DNA of 64,000 bases, from assembly GCA_046263255.1 (NCBI GenBank), contig JBHELD010000006.1, positions 1-64,000 on the forward strand, read 5' to 3'. This document shows, one piece after another, positions 24,950 to 32,482 of this stretch. Position numbers and translations under genes: made by a program. Source of the DNA: JALZEG01 sp046263255 (lineage in GTDB: Bacteria > Actinomycetota > CADDZG01 > WHSQ01). Position 1 is the first letter of the stretch. Every line of letters begins with the position of its first letter. The notes under the pieces were generated by a model, which saw nothing but the letters and a program-made list of their open reading frames with translations, searched no databases and was not told the origin of the DNA.

Positions 24950-26098
24950 GTGTCCCGCCCGCGCGTGCTCCTCGTCGTCACCCACCTCGATCCGGGGGGC
25001 GCGCAGGAGACCGTGATCCTCCTCGCGGAACGGCTCGGCCCGGCGGGTTACGACGTAACGGTCGCGGCGCGCCCGGGGGCCGAAGAAGAGCGGGTGCGCG
25101 CCGCAGGGGCCGAGTTCGTCGCGCTCCGACACCTGTACCGGCCGGTATCGCCGGCGCGCGACGCGCGCGCGTACCGAGAGCTGCGGCGGGTGCTGCGGCG
25201 CGGCTTCGACGTCGTCCACACGCACTCGTCCAAGGCCGGCGTCCTCGGCCGCGTCGGGGCGAGGCGCGCCGGCGTGCCGGCGATCGTGCACACGAGCCAC
25301 GGGCTTCCGGTGAACCCCGACATGGGAGCCGCCGGCCGTACGGTCCTGGTCGCCGCCGAACGCGTCGCGACCCGCGTGTGCGACGCCGTCGTCGCGGTGA
25401 GCCGCGCGACCGCCCGCGAGCTTGCGGACCTCGGGATCGCGCGGCCCGAGCAGATCGTCGTGATCCCGAGCGGGGTCGACGTCGCGCGGTTCACCGGCGC
25501 CGCCGATCGCGCCGGCGCGAAGCGCGCTCTCGGCATCGACGCGTCCGCGCCCGCCGCGGGATGGATCGGCAGGCACTTCGACCAGAAACGCCCCGACCAG
25601 GTCGTCGCGGCGGCGCGGCGGATCGTCTCCGAGGTGCCGGAGGCGGTGTTCGTCATGGTCGGGGACGGGCCGCTCCTCGAGCGCACGCGGGCCGCGGCCG
25701 CAGACGAGCCGCGCATCCGCGTGCTCGGCCGCCGCAGCGACGTCGAGAACGTGTACGCCGCGCTCGACGTGATGCTGCTCGCGTCCGCGTGGGAAGGGCT
25801 CCCGCGAACGGTCCTCGAGGCGCATGCCGCCGGCGTGCCGGTCGTCGCGACCGACGTGAGCGGCGTCGGCGAGGTCGTGGCCGACGGCGTGACCGGATTC
25901 CTCGCTCGGAGCGGCGACTGGGGGACTCTCGCGCAGCGCGCCGTCGCGCTACTGCGCGACCCCGCGCTCAGGGACGAGATGTCCCGGGCGGCGCCCGCCC
26001 GCGTGACCGACTTCTACTCGGCGGCCTACACGGGCCGCGCGACTGCGGACCTTTACGACGCGATCCTCAGACGGAAGACGAGCCGCTCTCGCCGCTGA
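24950..26098 (+). CDS. GT4 family glycosyltransferase
   Basis: 382 residues, GT-B fold. The N-terminal PRVLLVVTHLDPGGAQETVI and HTHSSKAGVLGR, and the C-terminal donor site EGLPRTVLEAHAAGVPVVAT with the E-x7-E motif, identify family 4 retaining transferases. No membrane segment. The GTG start is exactly 7 nt after TAGACT (24937-24942), a textbook leaderless arrangement. Its 3' end overlaps the convergent LuxR-type gene by 32 bp. The sugar is unknown. Confidence 0.85.
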   Translation: MSRPRVLLVVTHLDPGGAQETVILLAERLGPAGYDVTVAARPGAEEERVRAAGAEFVALRHLYRPVSPARDARAYRELRRVLRRGFDVVHTHSSKAGVLGRVGARRAGVPAIVHTSHGLPVNPDMGAAGRTVLVAAERVATRVCDAVVAVSRATARELADLGIARPEQIVVIPSGVDVARFTGAADRAGAKRALGIDASAPAAGWIGRHFDQKRPDQVVAAARRIVSEVPEAVFVMVGDGPLLERTRAAAADEPRIRVLGRRSDVENVYAALDVMLLASAWEGLPRTVLEAHAAGVPVVATDVSGVGEVVADGVTGFLARSGDWGTLAQRAVALLRDPALRDEMSRAAPARVTDFYSAAYTGRATADLYDAILRRKTSRSRR

Positions 26099-26663
26099 GC
26101 AGCCCCTGCGCGGTCGCCCAGCGGACGAGCTCGAGCCGGCTGTGGCAACCGAGGCGCGCGTAGAGGTTCTGCATGTGAGTCCGGACGGTGTGCTCGCTGA
26201 CCCCGAGCTCGCGTCCGATCGCCCGCATGTCGAGCCCTTCGACGAGGAGGCGCAGGACCAGACGCTGGCGCCGCGTGAGCTGCGAGAGCACGGCCAGCCC
26301 GTCGCGTGTGACCGCGGGGGCTTCGGCGCGTTCGGCTGGACCCGACCGCAGCGCGGCGGCGATCGCGCGAGTCGCGCTCTCGGGGGGCACGACGACCGCG
26401 TCGGGCGTAGACACGGCTCCCGCGACCACGACCGTGACCTCCGGCCACCGCCGGCGGACCTGCTGCGCGAGCGGCACCGGGCCCAGCCGCGGGACGTCTT
26501 CCCCGAGGACCAGCACCGCCGCGGGGGTGCGGCGTGCGATCGTCGCCATCGCCGTCAGGCCGTCGGCGGCGAACGACACTTCGTCCCATCCCTCGGCCGC
26601 GAGCGCCGCGGCAGCGGCCTCTCCGAACAGCCTGTCGCCCGAGACGACGAGCAGAGAGCTCAC
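26067..26663 (-). CDS. LuxR-type regulator with atypical receiver-like domain
   Basis: 198 residues. The first ~120 resemble a response-regulator receiver (LLVVSGDRLFGEAAAAALAA), but the expected phospho-acceptor strand reads AVLVLGEDVPRLG, with no Asp at the usual end of beta-3. The C-terminus is a LuxR helix-turn-helix (LTRRQRLVLRLLVEGLDMRA, then LGVSEHTVRTHMQNLYARLG). It starts on an ATGA overlap with the second LuxR-type gene, so both are made from one mRNA. Phosphorylation-independent control is likely. It may govern the surrounding polysaccharide genes (inference). Confidence 0.8.
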   Translation of the reverse strand: MSSLLVVSGDRLFGEAAAAALAAEGWDEVSFAADGLTAMATIARRTPAAVLVLGEDVPRLGPVPLAQQVRRRWPEVTVVVAGAVSTPDAVVVPPESATRAIAAALRSGPAERAEAPAVTRDGLAVLSQLTRRQRLVLRLLVEGLDMRAIGRELGVSEHTVRTHMQNLYARLGCHSRLELVRWATAQGLLSGESGSSSV

Positions 26664-27346
26664 GGCCCCGAGAGGTCGGGCCCCGAGATCCGAACGACGT
26701 GCACGTCGGACGCGGCGAGACCCGCCCGCAGCGCGACCCGCGCCGCCTCCGCCTGCGAATGGACCTCGAGCTTCTTCAGGACGTTCCCGAGGTGCGTGCG
26801 AACCGTGTGCGCGCTGAGGTAGAGCGCCGCCGCGATCTCCTCGCGCGTCAGCCCCCGCGCGAGCAGCTGCAGCACCTCACGCTCCCGGACGGTCAGCCGC
26901 GCGATCCGCGCCTCGCTCCCGGCACGCTGCGTCGCCTGCCCGCGCGCGCGGCGGAGCGACTCGCGCAAGCGTTCCGGGTCCGCGACCCACGACTGCTCGC
27001 CCAGGCGCGCGAGGACCTCCTCCAGCCGCCGGAGCCCGGTCGCGTGACCGACAAGCCCCTGCGCCCCCGCCTCGAGGGCGTCGAACAACACGTCTCCCTC
27101 GGCGCGTCGCGTCAGGACGACCACGCGGGTCGTGTCGGCGGCGCGCTTCACGAGGCTGAACCCCGAGCCCGGCGCGAGCTCGAGCTCCGTCAGGATCACG
27201 TCCGGCCGTTCGCGCGCGGCGAGCTCCACGGCCTCCTTCTCGTCCGCGGTCCATGCCACGACGGCGGCGATCGCGGGATCGAGAGCGCGCGCCAGCGACT
27301 CGCAGAAGAACGGTTGGGGGTCGACCAGAAGGACCGAGACCGGCAC
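26660..27346 (-). CDS. LuxR-type response regulator, acceptor Asp replaced by Glu
   Basis: 228 residues from GTG 27346, which follows TACTAT by 6 nt (leaderless). An in-frame ATG at 27400 would put the promoter inside the gene. The receiver begins VPVSVLLVDPQPFFCESLAR. At the phosphorylation site PDVILTELELAPGSG has Glu where Asp is expected, a natural phosphomimic. The LuxR DNA-binding domain is intact (LTVREREVLQLLARGLTREE, LSAHTVRTHLGNVLKKL). No histidine kinase is nearby. It is divergent from the HprK-like pair. Confidence 0.8.
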   Translation of the reverse strand: MPVSVLLVDPQPFFCESLARALDPAIAAVVAWTADEKEAVELAARERPDVILTELELAPGSGFSLVKRAADTTRVVVLTRRAEGDVLFDALEAGAQGLVGHATGLRRLEEVLARLGEQSWVADPERLRESLRRARGQATQRAGSEARIARLTVREREVLQLLARGLTREEIAAALYLSAHTVRTHLGNVLKKLEVHSQAEAARVALRAGLAASDVHVVRISGPDLSGP

Positions 27347-27415
27347 GCCGATATAGTACGCGTCCGCTCCCGCGCACCCCCGGAAGAGGGGCGAAGCCAC
27401 CCCGAAAGGAGACCC

Positions 27416-28402
27416 GTGCCGGACGAGACGCGCACTCTCACTGCCTGAGAGGAGCAGCTAGAGCGCCTAGGTTGGGTCGCTACGGACAACTACTCGGTGG
27501 AGGGCCTTCCGTTCTCCGTCCGCTCCACCGACGCGGCATTCCTCGACGTGCTCCGCGGGTACGCCGGCGAGCACCTCGTCGAATCGCACGAGGGATGGGC
27601 GACGTTGTTCTCCGCCGACTGCGGCGAGACGCGGACGATGGCCGGCGGCAAGGTCGTGCACGGGATCAGCCGCCTCTACTCGAACGGCCTGAAGATCTTC
27701 GAGGGCCGCGTGCAGGACGAGATGGCCGGGCGGCTGATCTCCGGCGTCCGGGACCTCGCGACGCAGCACTCCAACGAATACGTGCGGATCCGCGCGGGCG
27801 GGGTCGTCGTCGACGGAGCGGCGATCCTCCTCCCGTCCCCGCCCGAGCCTCACCTCCCCACGCTCACGGGGATGCTCGTGCAGCGCGGCGGAGGGTTCCT
27901 CGGCGACGAGGTCGTGAACGTGGACCCGGTGCTGCGGCGCGCGCACGGGCTCCCCCTGCCGTTGCTGATCGACGGGTTCGACCTGCCGCTGTTCCCTCAC
28001 GTCGTGAGGGAGCGAACGCGGCGCAAGACGAGGGGAACGCCGGAGGAGGTCCAGGCGAAGACGCCGCGCCGCCCCGTGCCGGTCGAGGAGCTGGGGGGCG
28101 TGCGCGCGGCCCCTGCACCCATCCGCTGGCTGGTCTTCCCGTTCTTCGAGGAGGGGGCCGAGACGCGCCTCGAGCCGTTCGGCGGCGCCGCCGCTCTGTT
28201 CCGCTTCACCGAGGCGACGCTGAACCTGCACGTCTGGACCGACCGCGCCTTCGTCCTGCAGCGCCAGCTCATGGATACGGTCCCGGTATCGCGTCTCGTC
28301 GTGGGCGGATCGCTCGAAGAGGCCGCGGACGCGGTGTGGTCCGGCGCGCGCGAGCTCGTCGGAGGATCGCCGGCGCGGTCCACGGAGTCCGGAAGGGGGT
28401 GA
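27416..28402 (+). CDS. HprK-like protein A, degenerate P-loop, with in-frame UGA at codon 11
   Basis: GTG 27416 has a strong AAAGGAG site and reads VPDETRTLTA, then UGA (27446-27448). The same frame continues EEQLERLGWVATDNYSVEGL and runs as an HPr-kinase-like domain to 28402 (328 codons). The usual Walker A is replaced by LLPSPPEPHLPTLTG without Gly-Lys, so ATP binding is doubtful; GFLGDEVVNVDPV matches the following acidic motif. The paralogue 5 bp downstream has a UGA at the equivalent place. An internal GTG at 27497 could start a shorter protein lacking the shared GWVA motif. Related proteins co-occur with PqqD-like proteins and NTP_transf_5 enzymes, both nearby. Confidence 0.65.
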
Positions 28403-28407
28403 ACGTC

Positions 28408-29331
28408 ATGGCCGAGCACGCGCACGATCACGAAAGCGACGCAGATGCCCGTCCCGCGAGCCCCTGACAGAGCGACTTCGACCCAGGTTGGGTCGCTCAG
28501 GACCACTACCGGCTGCTCTCGATCTCGTTCACCGTCCGTTCGGTCGACGAGGGCTTCGCGCGCGCTCTCGCGTGGCACCTGCGGCCGTTCGCGCGCGAGT
28601 CGCCGGAGACGCAGGCGTTCGCCGTCGACATGTACGTCGCGGAGCGCGACCAGGACGTGTCGCCGCCGATGTACTCGCTGTTCGTCCGCAACGAGCTGCA
28701 CTACCGGGCCCAGGACGTCGCCGAGGTTCTCGCGCACGCGGTGTGGGACCTGCACCAGCTCGTGCCGAAGAGCGCGCGCGACTTCCTCTTCCTGCACGCG
28801 GGAGCGGTCGCTCGCAACGGCGGCGCGCTCGTCCTGCCGGCGCGGATGGACTCCGGGAAGTCGTCGCTCGTGACCGCGCTGCTGCGGTCCGGGTGGAGCT
28901 ACCTGTCCGACGAGCTGGGACCGGTCGACCCCGTCACCGGCCGGATCTACCCGTTCCCGAAGCTGATCAGCCTCGACGAGGCGACGCTCGGGTTCTTCCC
29001 CGGGTTGACCGGCTCGCTCCGCGACCGCGACGCCACGCCGCTGCCCGAGCGCTTCCTCGCGCCGGAGGACGTCGGCGCGGCCGTCGCGGCCCCCGCGGCC
29101 CCGCGCTGGGTCGTCTTCCCGGTGCCGGAATGGGACGGAGGGCCGCGCCTGACGGAGATCACGAGCGCGGCCGCCGTCGAGCGCATGGCGAAGAACTCGT
29201 TCAACCTCTACCGCTACGGCGACAGAGGCGTGATCCTCCTGTCGCGGACGGCCGCGGCCGCGCAGGCGTTCGAGCTGCAGGGGGGGACGCCCTCGGAGAG
29301 GGCCGAGCTGCTGACGCGTGCGCTCGGCTGA
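28408..29331 (+). CDS. HprK-like kinase B, intact P-loop, with in-frame UGA at codon 20
   Basis: ATG 28408, with AAGGGGG upstream and 5 bp after gene A, reads 19 residues (MAEHAHDHESDADARPASP), then UGA (28465-28467). It continues in frame QSDFDPGWVAQDHY to 29331. No ATG, GTG or TTG occurs in frame between the UGA and 28630, although the ~50 residues between look homologous to gene A. The kinase domain has HAGAVARNGG, a P-loop-like ARMDSGKSSL (residues 145-154) and YLSDELGPVDP. It probably phosphorylates a partner, but the target is unknown. It ends before a strong terminator hairpin. Confidence 0.65.
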
Positions 29332-29345
29332 GCCCCGGACGCGAC

Positions 29346-29371
29346 GAGAGCGGCGGTCGCCCGCCGCTCTC
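29346..29371. terminator. Bidirectional terminator hairpin
   Basis: A perfect 11-bp stem, GAGAGCGGCGG / CCGCCGCTCTC, with a TCGC loop lies between the convergent HprK-like B and Cys-rich Tat protein genes. There is no long U-tract on either side, as is common in high-G+C actinobacteria. Confidence 0.75.
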
Positions 29372-29390
29372 CGTCGATGCCGTTGCCGCC

Positions 29391-29777
29391 CTAGCAGCCG
29401 GCGAGCGATCCCGTGTAGGTCGCCGTCCCGCCGCTGGTGCTGCAGACGAAGTTGTTCGGGTCGCAGAGGCCCGGGTTGCAGCACGGGTTGTCGGAGCCCG
29501 TCCCCGGGGGGCACCTGAGCGTGCACGGCCCCGGGTTCTGCTGGCCGCCGCACTGGTTGCCGCCGCACTTGCCGCCGCAGGCGCCCATACAGCCGCCGTT
29601 GACGCCGAGCGAGTGGAAGCAGCCGCCCCCCGCAGGCGTGCCGGTGCCCTGTGCGAACGCGGGCGTCGCGGCGACCGTCTGCACGATCGGGGCCGCCCAC
29701 GCGGCAGCGGCGCCCGTTACGGCGGCCTTGCGGAGAAACTCCCGCCGCTCGAGGCTCTTCCTGTCTTCGGTGCTCAT
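29391..29777 (-). CDS. Tat-exported glycine/cysteine-rich protein
   Basis: 128 residues from ATG 29777, with AAGGAG 6 nt upstream. A twin-arginine signal (LERREFLRKAAVTG, R11-R12) is followed by a hydrophobic stretch and cleavage near AFAQ. The ~85-residue mature part has 12 cysteines in Gly/Asn/Pro-rich sequence (GGCMGACGGKCGGNQC, NPCCNPGLC) and ends in Cys. Tat export of a folded Cys-rich protein suggests metal or disulfide stabilisation before export. It is bracketed by HprK-like and NTP_transf_5 genes and may be a substrate of that system (inference). No known family. Confidence 0.7.
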   Translation of the reverse strand: MSTEDRKSLERREFLRKAAVTGAAAAWAAPIVQTVAATPAFAQGTGTPAGGGCFHSLGVNGGCMGACGGKCGGNQCGGQQNPGPCTLRCPPGTGSDNPCCNPGLCDPNNFVCSTSGGTATYTGSLAGC

Positions 29778-29847
29778 GGCGTCTCCTTAGCTCCGCGGAC
29801 GGTGCCGTTGCTCCGGCCATGATAGGGACGCCGCGGCGCCGTGACGA

Positions 29848-29863
29848 TACGCCCCGCGGCGTA
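29848..29863. promoter_or_regulatory. TACG-N8-CGTA palindrome (operator candidate 2a)
   Basis: TACGCCCCGCGGCGTA, preceded by GA as in the copy at 19089. It is centred about 34 bp upstream of the TATCAT -10 (29824-29819, minus) of the Cys-rich Tat protein gene, near -44 from its expected start. Same architecture as the 19.1-kb region. Confidence 0.55.
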
Positions 29864-29933
29864 GCTCCCGCACGGCCTCGGCCGGCGTCTTGGGGCGCAA
29901 GACAGCAGGTCGCAGGCTCCGCTCGACGGGAAC

Positions 29934-29949
29934 TACGACGTTTGACGTA
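29934..29949. promoter_or_regulatory. TACG-N8-CGTA palindrome (operator candidate 2b)
   Basis: TACGACGTTTGACGTA lies exactly 86 bp centre to centre from 29848-29863, the same spacing as the pair at 19.1 kb. It is 46 bp upstream of the TATGTT -10 of the NTP_transf_5-GT4 gene. A GTCTTG/CAAGAC hairpin (29887-29903) lies between the two palindromes. Confidence 0.55.
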
Positions 29950-29996
29950 GGACCGTCCGGAGGGTCCCGCGAGTCCGGCGCCGGTATGTTCCCCCC

Positions 29997-32201
29997 ATGT
30001 CCCGCACCCGATCGTGGACCCACGAGGTGCTGCTCTCCGCGGCCCGCCTCGCCGGCGGCCCGGTCGCGCCCCCTCCCGCGGGCCAGACGTGGGAGGGCCT
30101 GGCGCTGGCGGCCCGGGCGCACGGGGTCCAGGGGTGGCTGGCGCGCCGGCTGCGGCGCGCCGAAGGCGTTCCGGCTGACTTCCAGATCCGGCTCCAGGGG
30201 GCCGCGGCGAGGATCGCCGGCAACCACCGCAAGATGCTCGCGGTCGCCGCCCACGCGCTGTCGGTCCTCGACGGCGCGGGCGTCGGCGCGCTCGTCCTGA
30301 AGGGACCGGCGCTGGTCGAGCGCTACTACGCAGACCCGACGCTGCGGGCGTACGGGGACATCGACCTGCTCGTCCGGCCCGCCGACTTCGGCTCGGCCCT
30401 CGGCGCGCTCGAGCGGGCCGGCTACGCGCTCACCGATCGCAACTGGGACTTCCTCGTCCGGGACCTGCGCGGGCAGGTCCACCTCACCGGCCGGGACGGT
30501 GCCGTCGTCGAGCTCCACTGGCACCTCGTGAACGGCTCGCGGCAGCGGCGGACGCTGCAGATGTCCCCGGAGGAGATCTGGGACGCCGCGATCGAGGCGC
30601 GCCTCGGAGACGTCGCATGCCTCGTGCTCGCGCGAGAGGACGAGATCGCGCACCTTGCGCTCCACGCCGCGATGCACGGCTGCAACAGGCTCGTGTGGCT
30701 GCTGGACATCGCGGCCGCGCTCGACGGCGCGCAGGCTCCGGACTGGGACCGGATCGTCGCGCGGCTGCGCAGGTGGCGGTTCGCGACGGGCGGCGGGATC
30801 GTGCTGGCGCTCGCGACGGAGTGGGCGGGGGCGCCGGTCCCGCGCTCGGTGCTCGACGCGCTCGTCCCCGGCCGTGCGGCACGCGCCGGCTACAGAAGGA
30901 CCGTCGAGGGCTGGGACCTCGCGGATGCAGGCTCCCGCGCCCGCGAGCTGATGTTCGTGGTCGCCGGCGACGGCTTGTCAACGCGCGCCGCGCTGGCGGC
31001 CGACGCGATCGTCCCCGCCCCCGGGCAGCAGCCGGACGCGGCGGCGCGCGGTGCCGTCTACCGAGCGAGCGTCGGCACCATCCAGCGCGTCCGCACGAAG
31101 GTCTTCCACAGGGCTTCGGGAGAGGAGCTCGCCGAGTACGTCGAGGTCGGGGATCAGGAGGAGGGCCGCGCCCGGTTCGTCGCCGCCGTCGGCGCGACCG
31201 TGGCCGGCCCCGACGCCCGCCGGATCGTGCTCGTCTCGCCGTCGCGCTCGATCGGCATGTCGCACTACACCCGCGCTCTCGCGCGCGCGCTCGGCGAATC
31301 CGCGGGGGTCGAGGTGATCGACGCCGCGACGGGAGACGGCGCGACCGCCGTCGTCGCGCGCTGGTGGACGTCGCGCCGCCGCGACCGCGGCGCGACGCGC
31401 GTGCTCGTCACGTCCCCGCACTGGTCGATACCGCTCCTCCTGAGGCTGACCGGGTGGAAGGGCGGCTTCGTCTGGCACGACCCGATCCTCGACGCGGCGA
31501 CGCCCCGGACCCGGCCGCTGCACCGGCTCTACTACCGGCTCCTGACGAGGCGCCTGGGCGTGGTCGTGCTGCACGGCACCACGTTCACGAGGCGCGTCAC
31601 CGAGCTCGGCCTCCGCTCGCGCGAGGTCCTCGTGGCACCGCACGGATTCGTCCCGGACCAGCTCGTCGCCACCGAGCGCTACGACCCGGAGGGGCCGTTC
31701 GTCTTCGCCGGGCGGCTGCACGCCTACAAGGGCCTCGGAGTCTTGCTCGACGCGCTCGCTCTGGAGGCGAGCGCAGCTCCCTCCGTAGTCGTCGCCGGCG
31801 ACGGCGTGCGCCGGGACCTGATCCCGCGGTCGCTGACGTCGGTCGAGGTGCGGCCGGGAGAGCTGCCGGACCACGAGTTCCGGGCGCTGATCGGCCGCAG
31901 CAGCGCGGTCCTGCTGCCCTACGAGCGCGCGAACCAGTCGGGCGTGCTCGCCACCGCCTTCCGTTCCGGCCGTCCGGTGATCGCGTCGCGCGTCGGCTCT
32001 TTCGAGGAGTACGTGCGAGACGGGGTGAACGGGCTGCTCGTCCCACCGGGCGACGCCGCCGCGCTGGCGGACGCGATGCGCAGGCTGCGGTCGGATCCGG
32101 AGCTCGCCCGGCGCCTCGCCGCGGGAGCGGCGACGTCGTGGGAGGAGGAGCTGTCGCCGGCACGTTGGGGGGCCGAGATCACCGCGGCGCTGTTCCGCTG
32201 A
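29997..32201 (+). CDS. NTP_transf_5-family nucleotidyltransferase fused to GT4 glycosyltransferase
   Basis: 734 residues. The N-terminal ~370 match the uncharacterised nucleotidyltransferase family seen beside HprK-like and PqqD-like genes: LVLKGPALVERYYADP and the catalytic GDIDLLVRP (G120-D121-D123). From ~residue 400 a GT-B glycosyltransferase follows: IVLVSPSRSIGMSHYTRAL, FAGRLHAYKGLGVLLDAL and GRPVIASRVGSFEEYVRDG. The fusion directly links the two activities. ATG 29997 follows TATGTT by 6 nt (leaderless). Polysaccharide modification or polymer attachment is likely; the donor is unknown. Confidence 0.8.
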   Translation: MSRTRSWTHEVLLSAARLAGGPVAPPPAGQTWEGLALAARAHGVQGWLARRLRRAEGVPADFQIRLQGAAARIAGNHRKMLAVAAHALSVLDGAGVGALVLKGPALVERYYADPTLRAYGDIDLLVRPADFGSALGALERAGYALTDRNWDFLVRDLRGQVHLTGRDGAVVELHWHLVNGSRQRRTLQMSPEEIWDAAIEARLGDVACLVLAREDEIAHLALHAAMHGCNRLVWLLDIAAALDGAQAPDWDRIVARLRRWRFATGGGIVLALATEWAGAPVPRSVLDALVPGRAARAGYRRTVEGWDLADAGSRARELMFVVAGDGLSTRAALAADAIVPAPGQQPDAAARGAVYRASVGTIQRVRTKVFHRASGEELAEYVEVGDQEEGRARFVAAVGATVAGPDARRIVLVSPSRSIGMSHYTRALARALGESAGVEVIDAATGDGATAVVARWWTSRRRDRGATRVLVTSPHWSIPLLLRLTGWKGGFVWHDPILDAATPRTRPLHRLYYRLLTRRLGVVVLHGTTFTRRVTELGLRSREVLVAPHGFVPDQLVATERYDPEGPFVFAGRLHAYKGLGVLLDALALEASAAPSVVVAGDGVRRDLIPRSLTSVEVRPGELPDHEFRALIGRSSAVLLPYERANQSGVLATAFRSGRPVIASRVGSFEEYVRDGVNGLLVPPGDAAALADAMRRLRSDPELARRLAAGAATSWEEELSPARWGAEITAALFR

Positions 32202-32482
32202 CGCGCGCATCCGAATTCGAGCCCGCCCCAGCCTTACGAGCCCGGGCGCTAGTGAAGACTGGCCGGCAACCCTTACTTGTATGAGTAAAGGCATTCTGCG
32301 CCCGCTTTCTGAGTCGCAGAGGAACCGCGCGTGGGAAGCGGGCGAGCTGCTGGACCTGATCGTGGATCTGGAGGAGGGCGTCGCTCCATCCGATCGTCGA
32401 CCCGGCTCCGGACGCGACGGCGCAGGTGAAGGCCCCTTTTCGTATCGCCGCCCACCATCGACCCCGCCGCGCGGGAGTCGCG
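32202..32482. other. 281-bp convergent intergenic region, no confident feature
   Basis: It lies between the convergent NTP_transf_5-GT4 and Wzz/BY-kinase genes. It holds an open frame from ATG 32281 (MSKGILRPLSESQRNRAWEA, then GELLDLIVDLEEGV). The frame continues into low-complexity sequence antisense to the kinase gene without an own stop, so I do not call it a gene. The inverted repeat AGCCCGGGCGCT at 32238-32249 may be part of a terminator. Confidence 0.3.

Noticed and set aside
32225..32290. Possible riboswitch (GACTGGCCGGCAACCC resembles part of SAM-I)
   Set aside because: Only one short block matches. The other SAM-I core elements and the P1 pairing are absent, and it lies between convergent gene ends.
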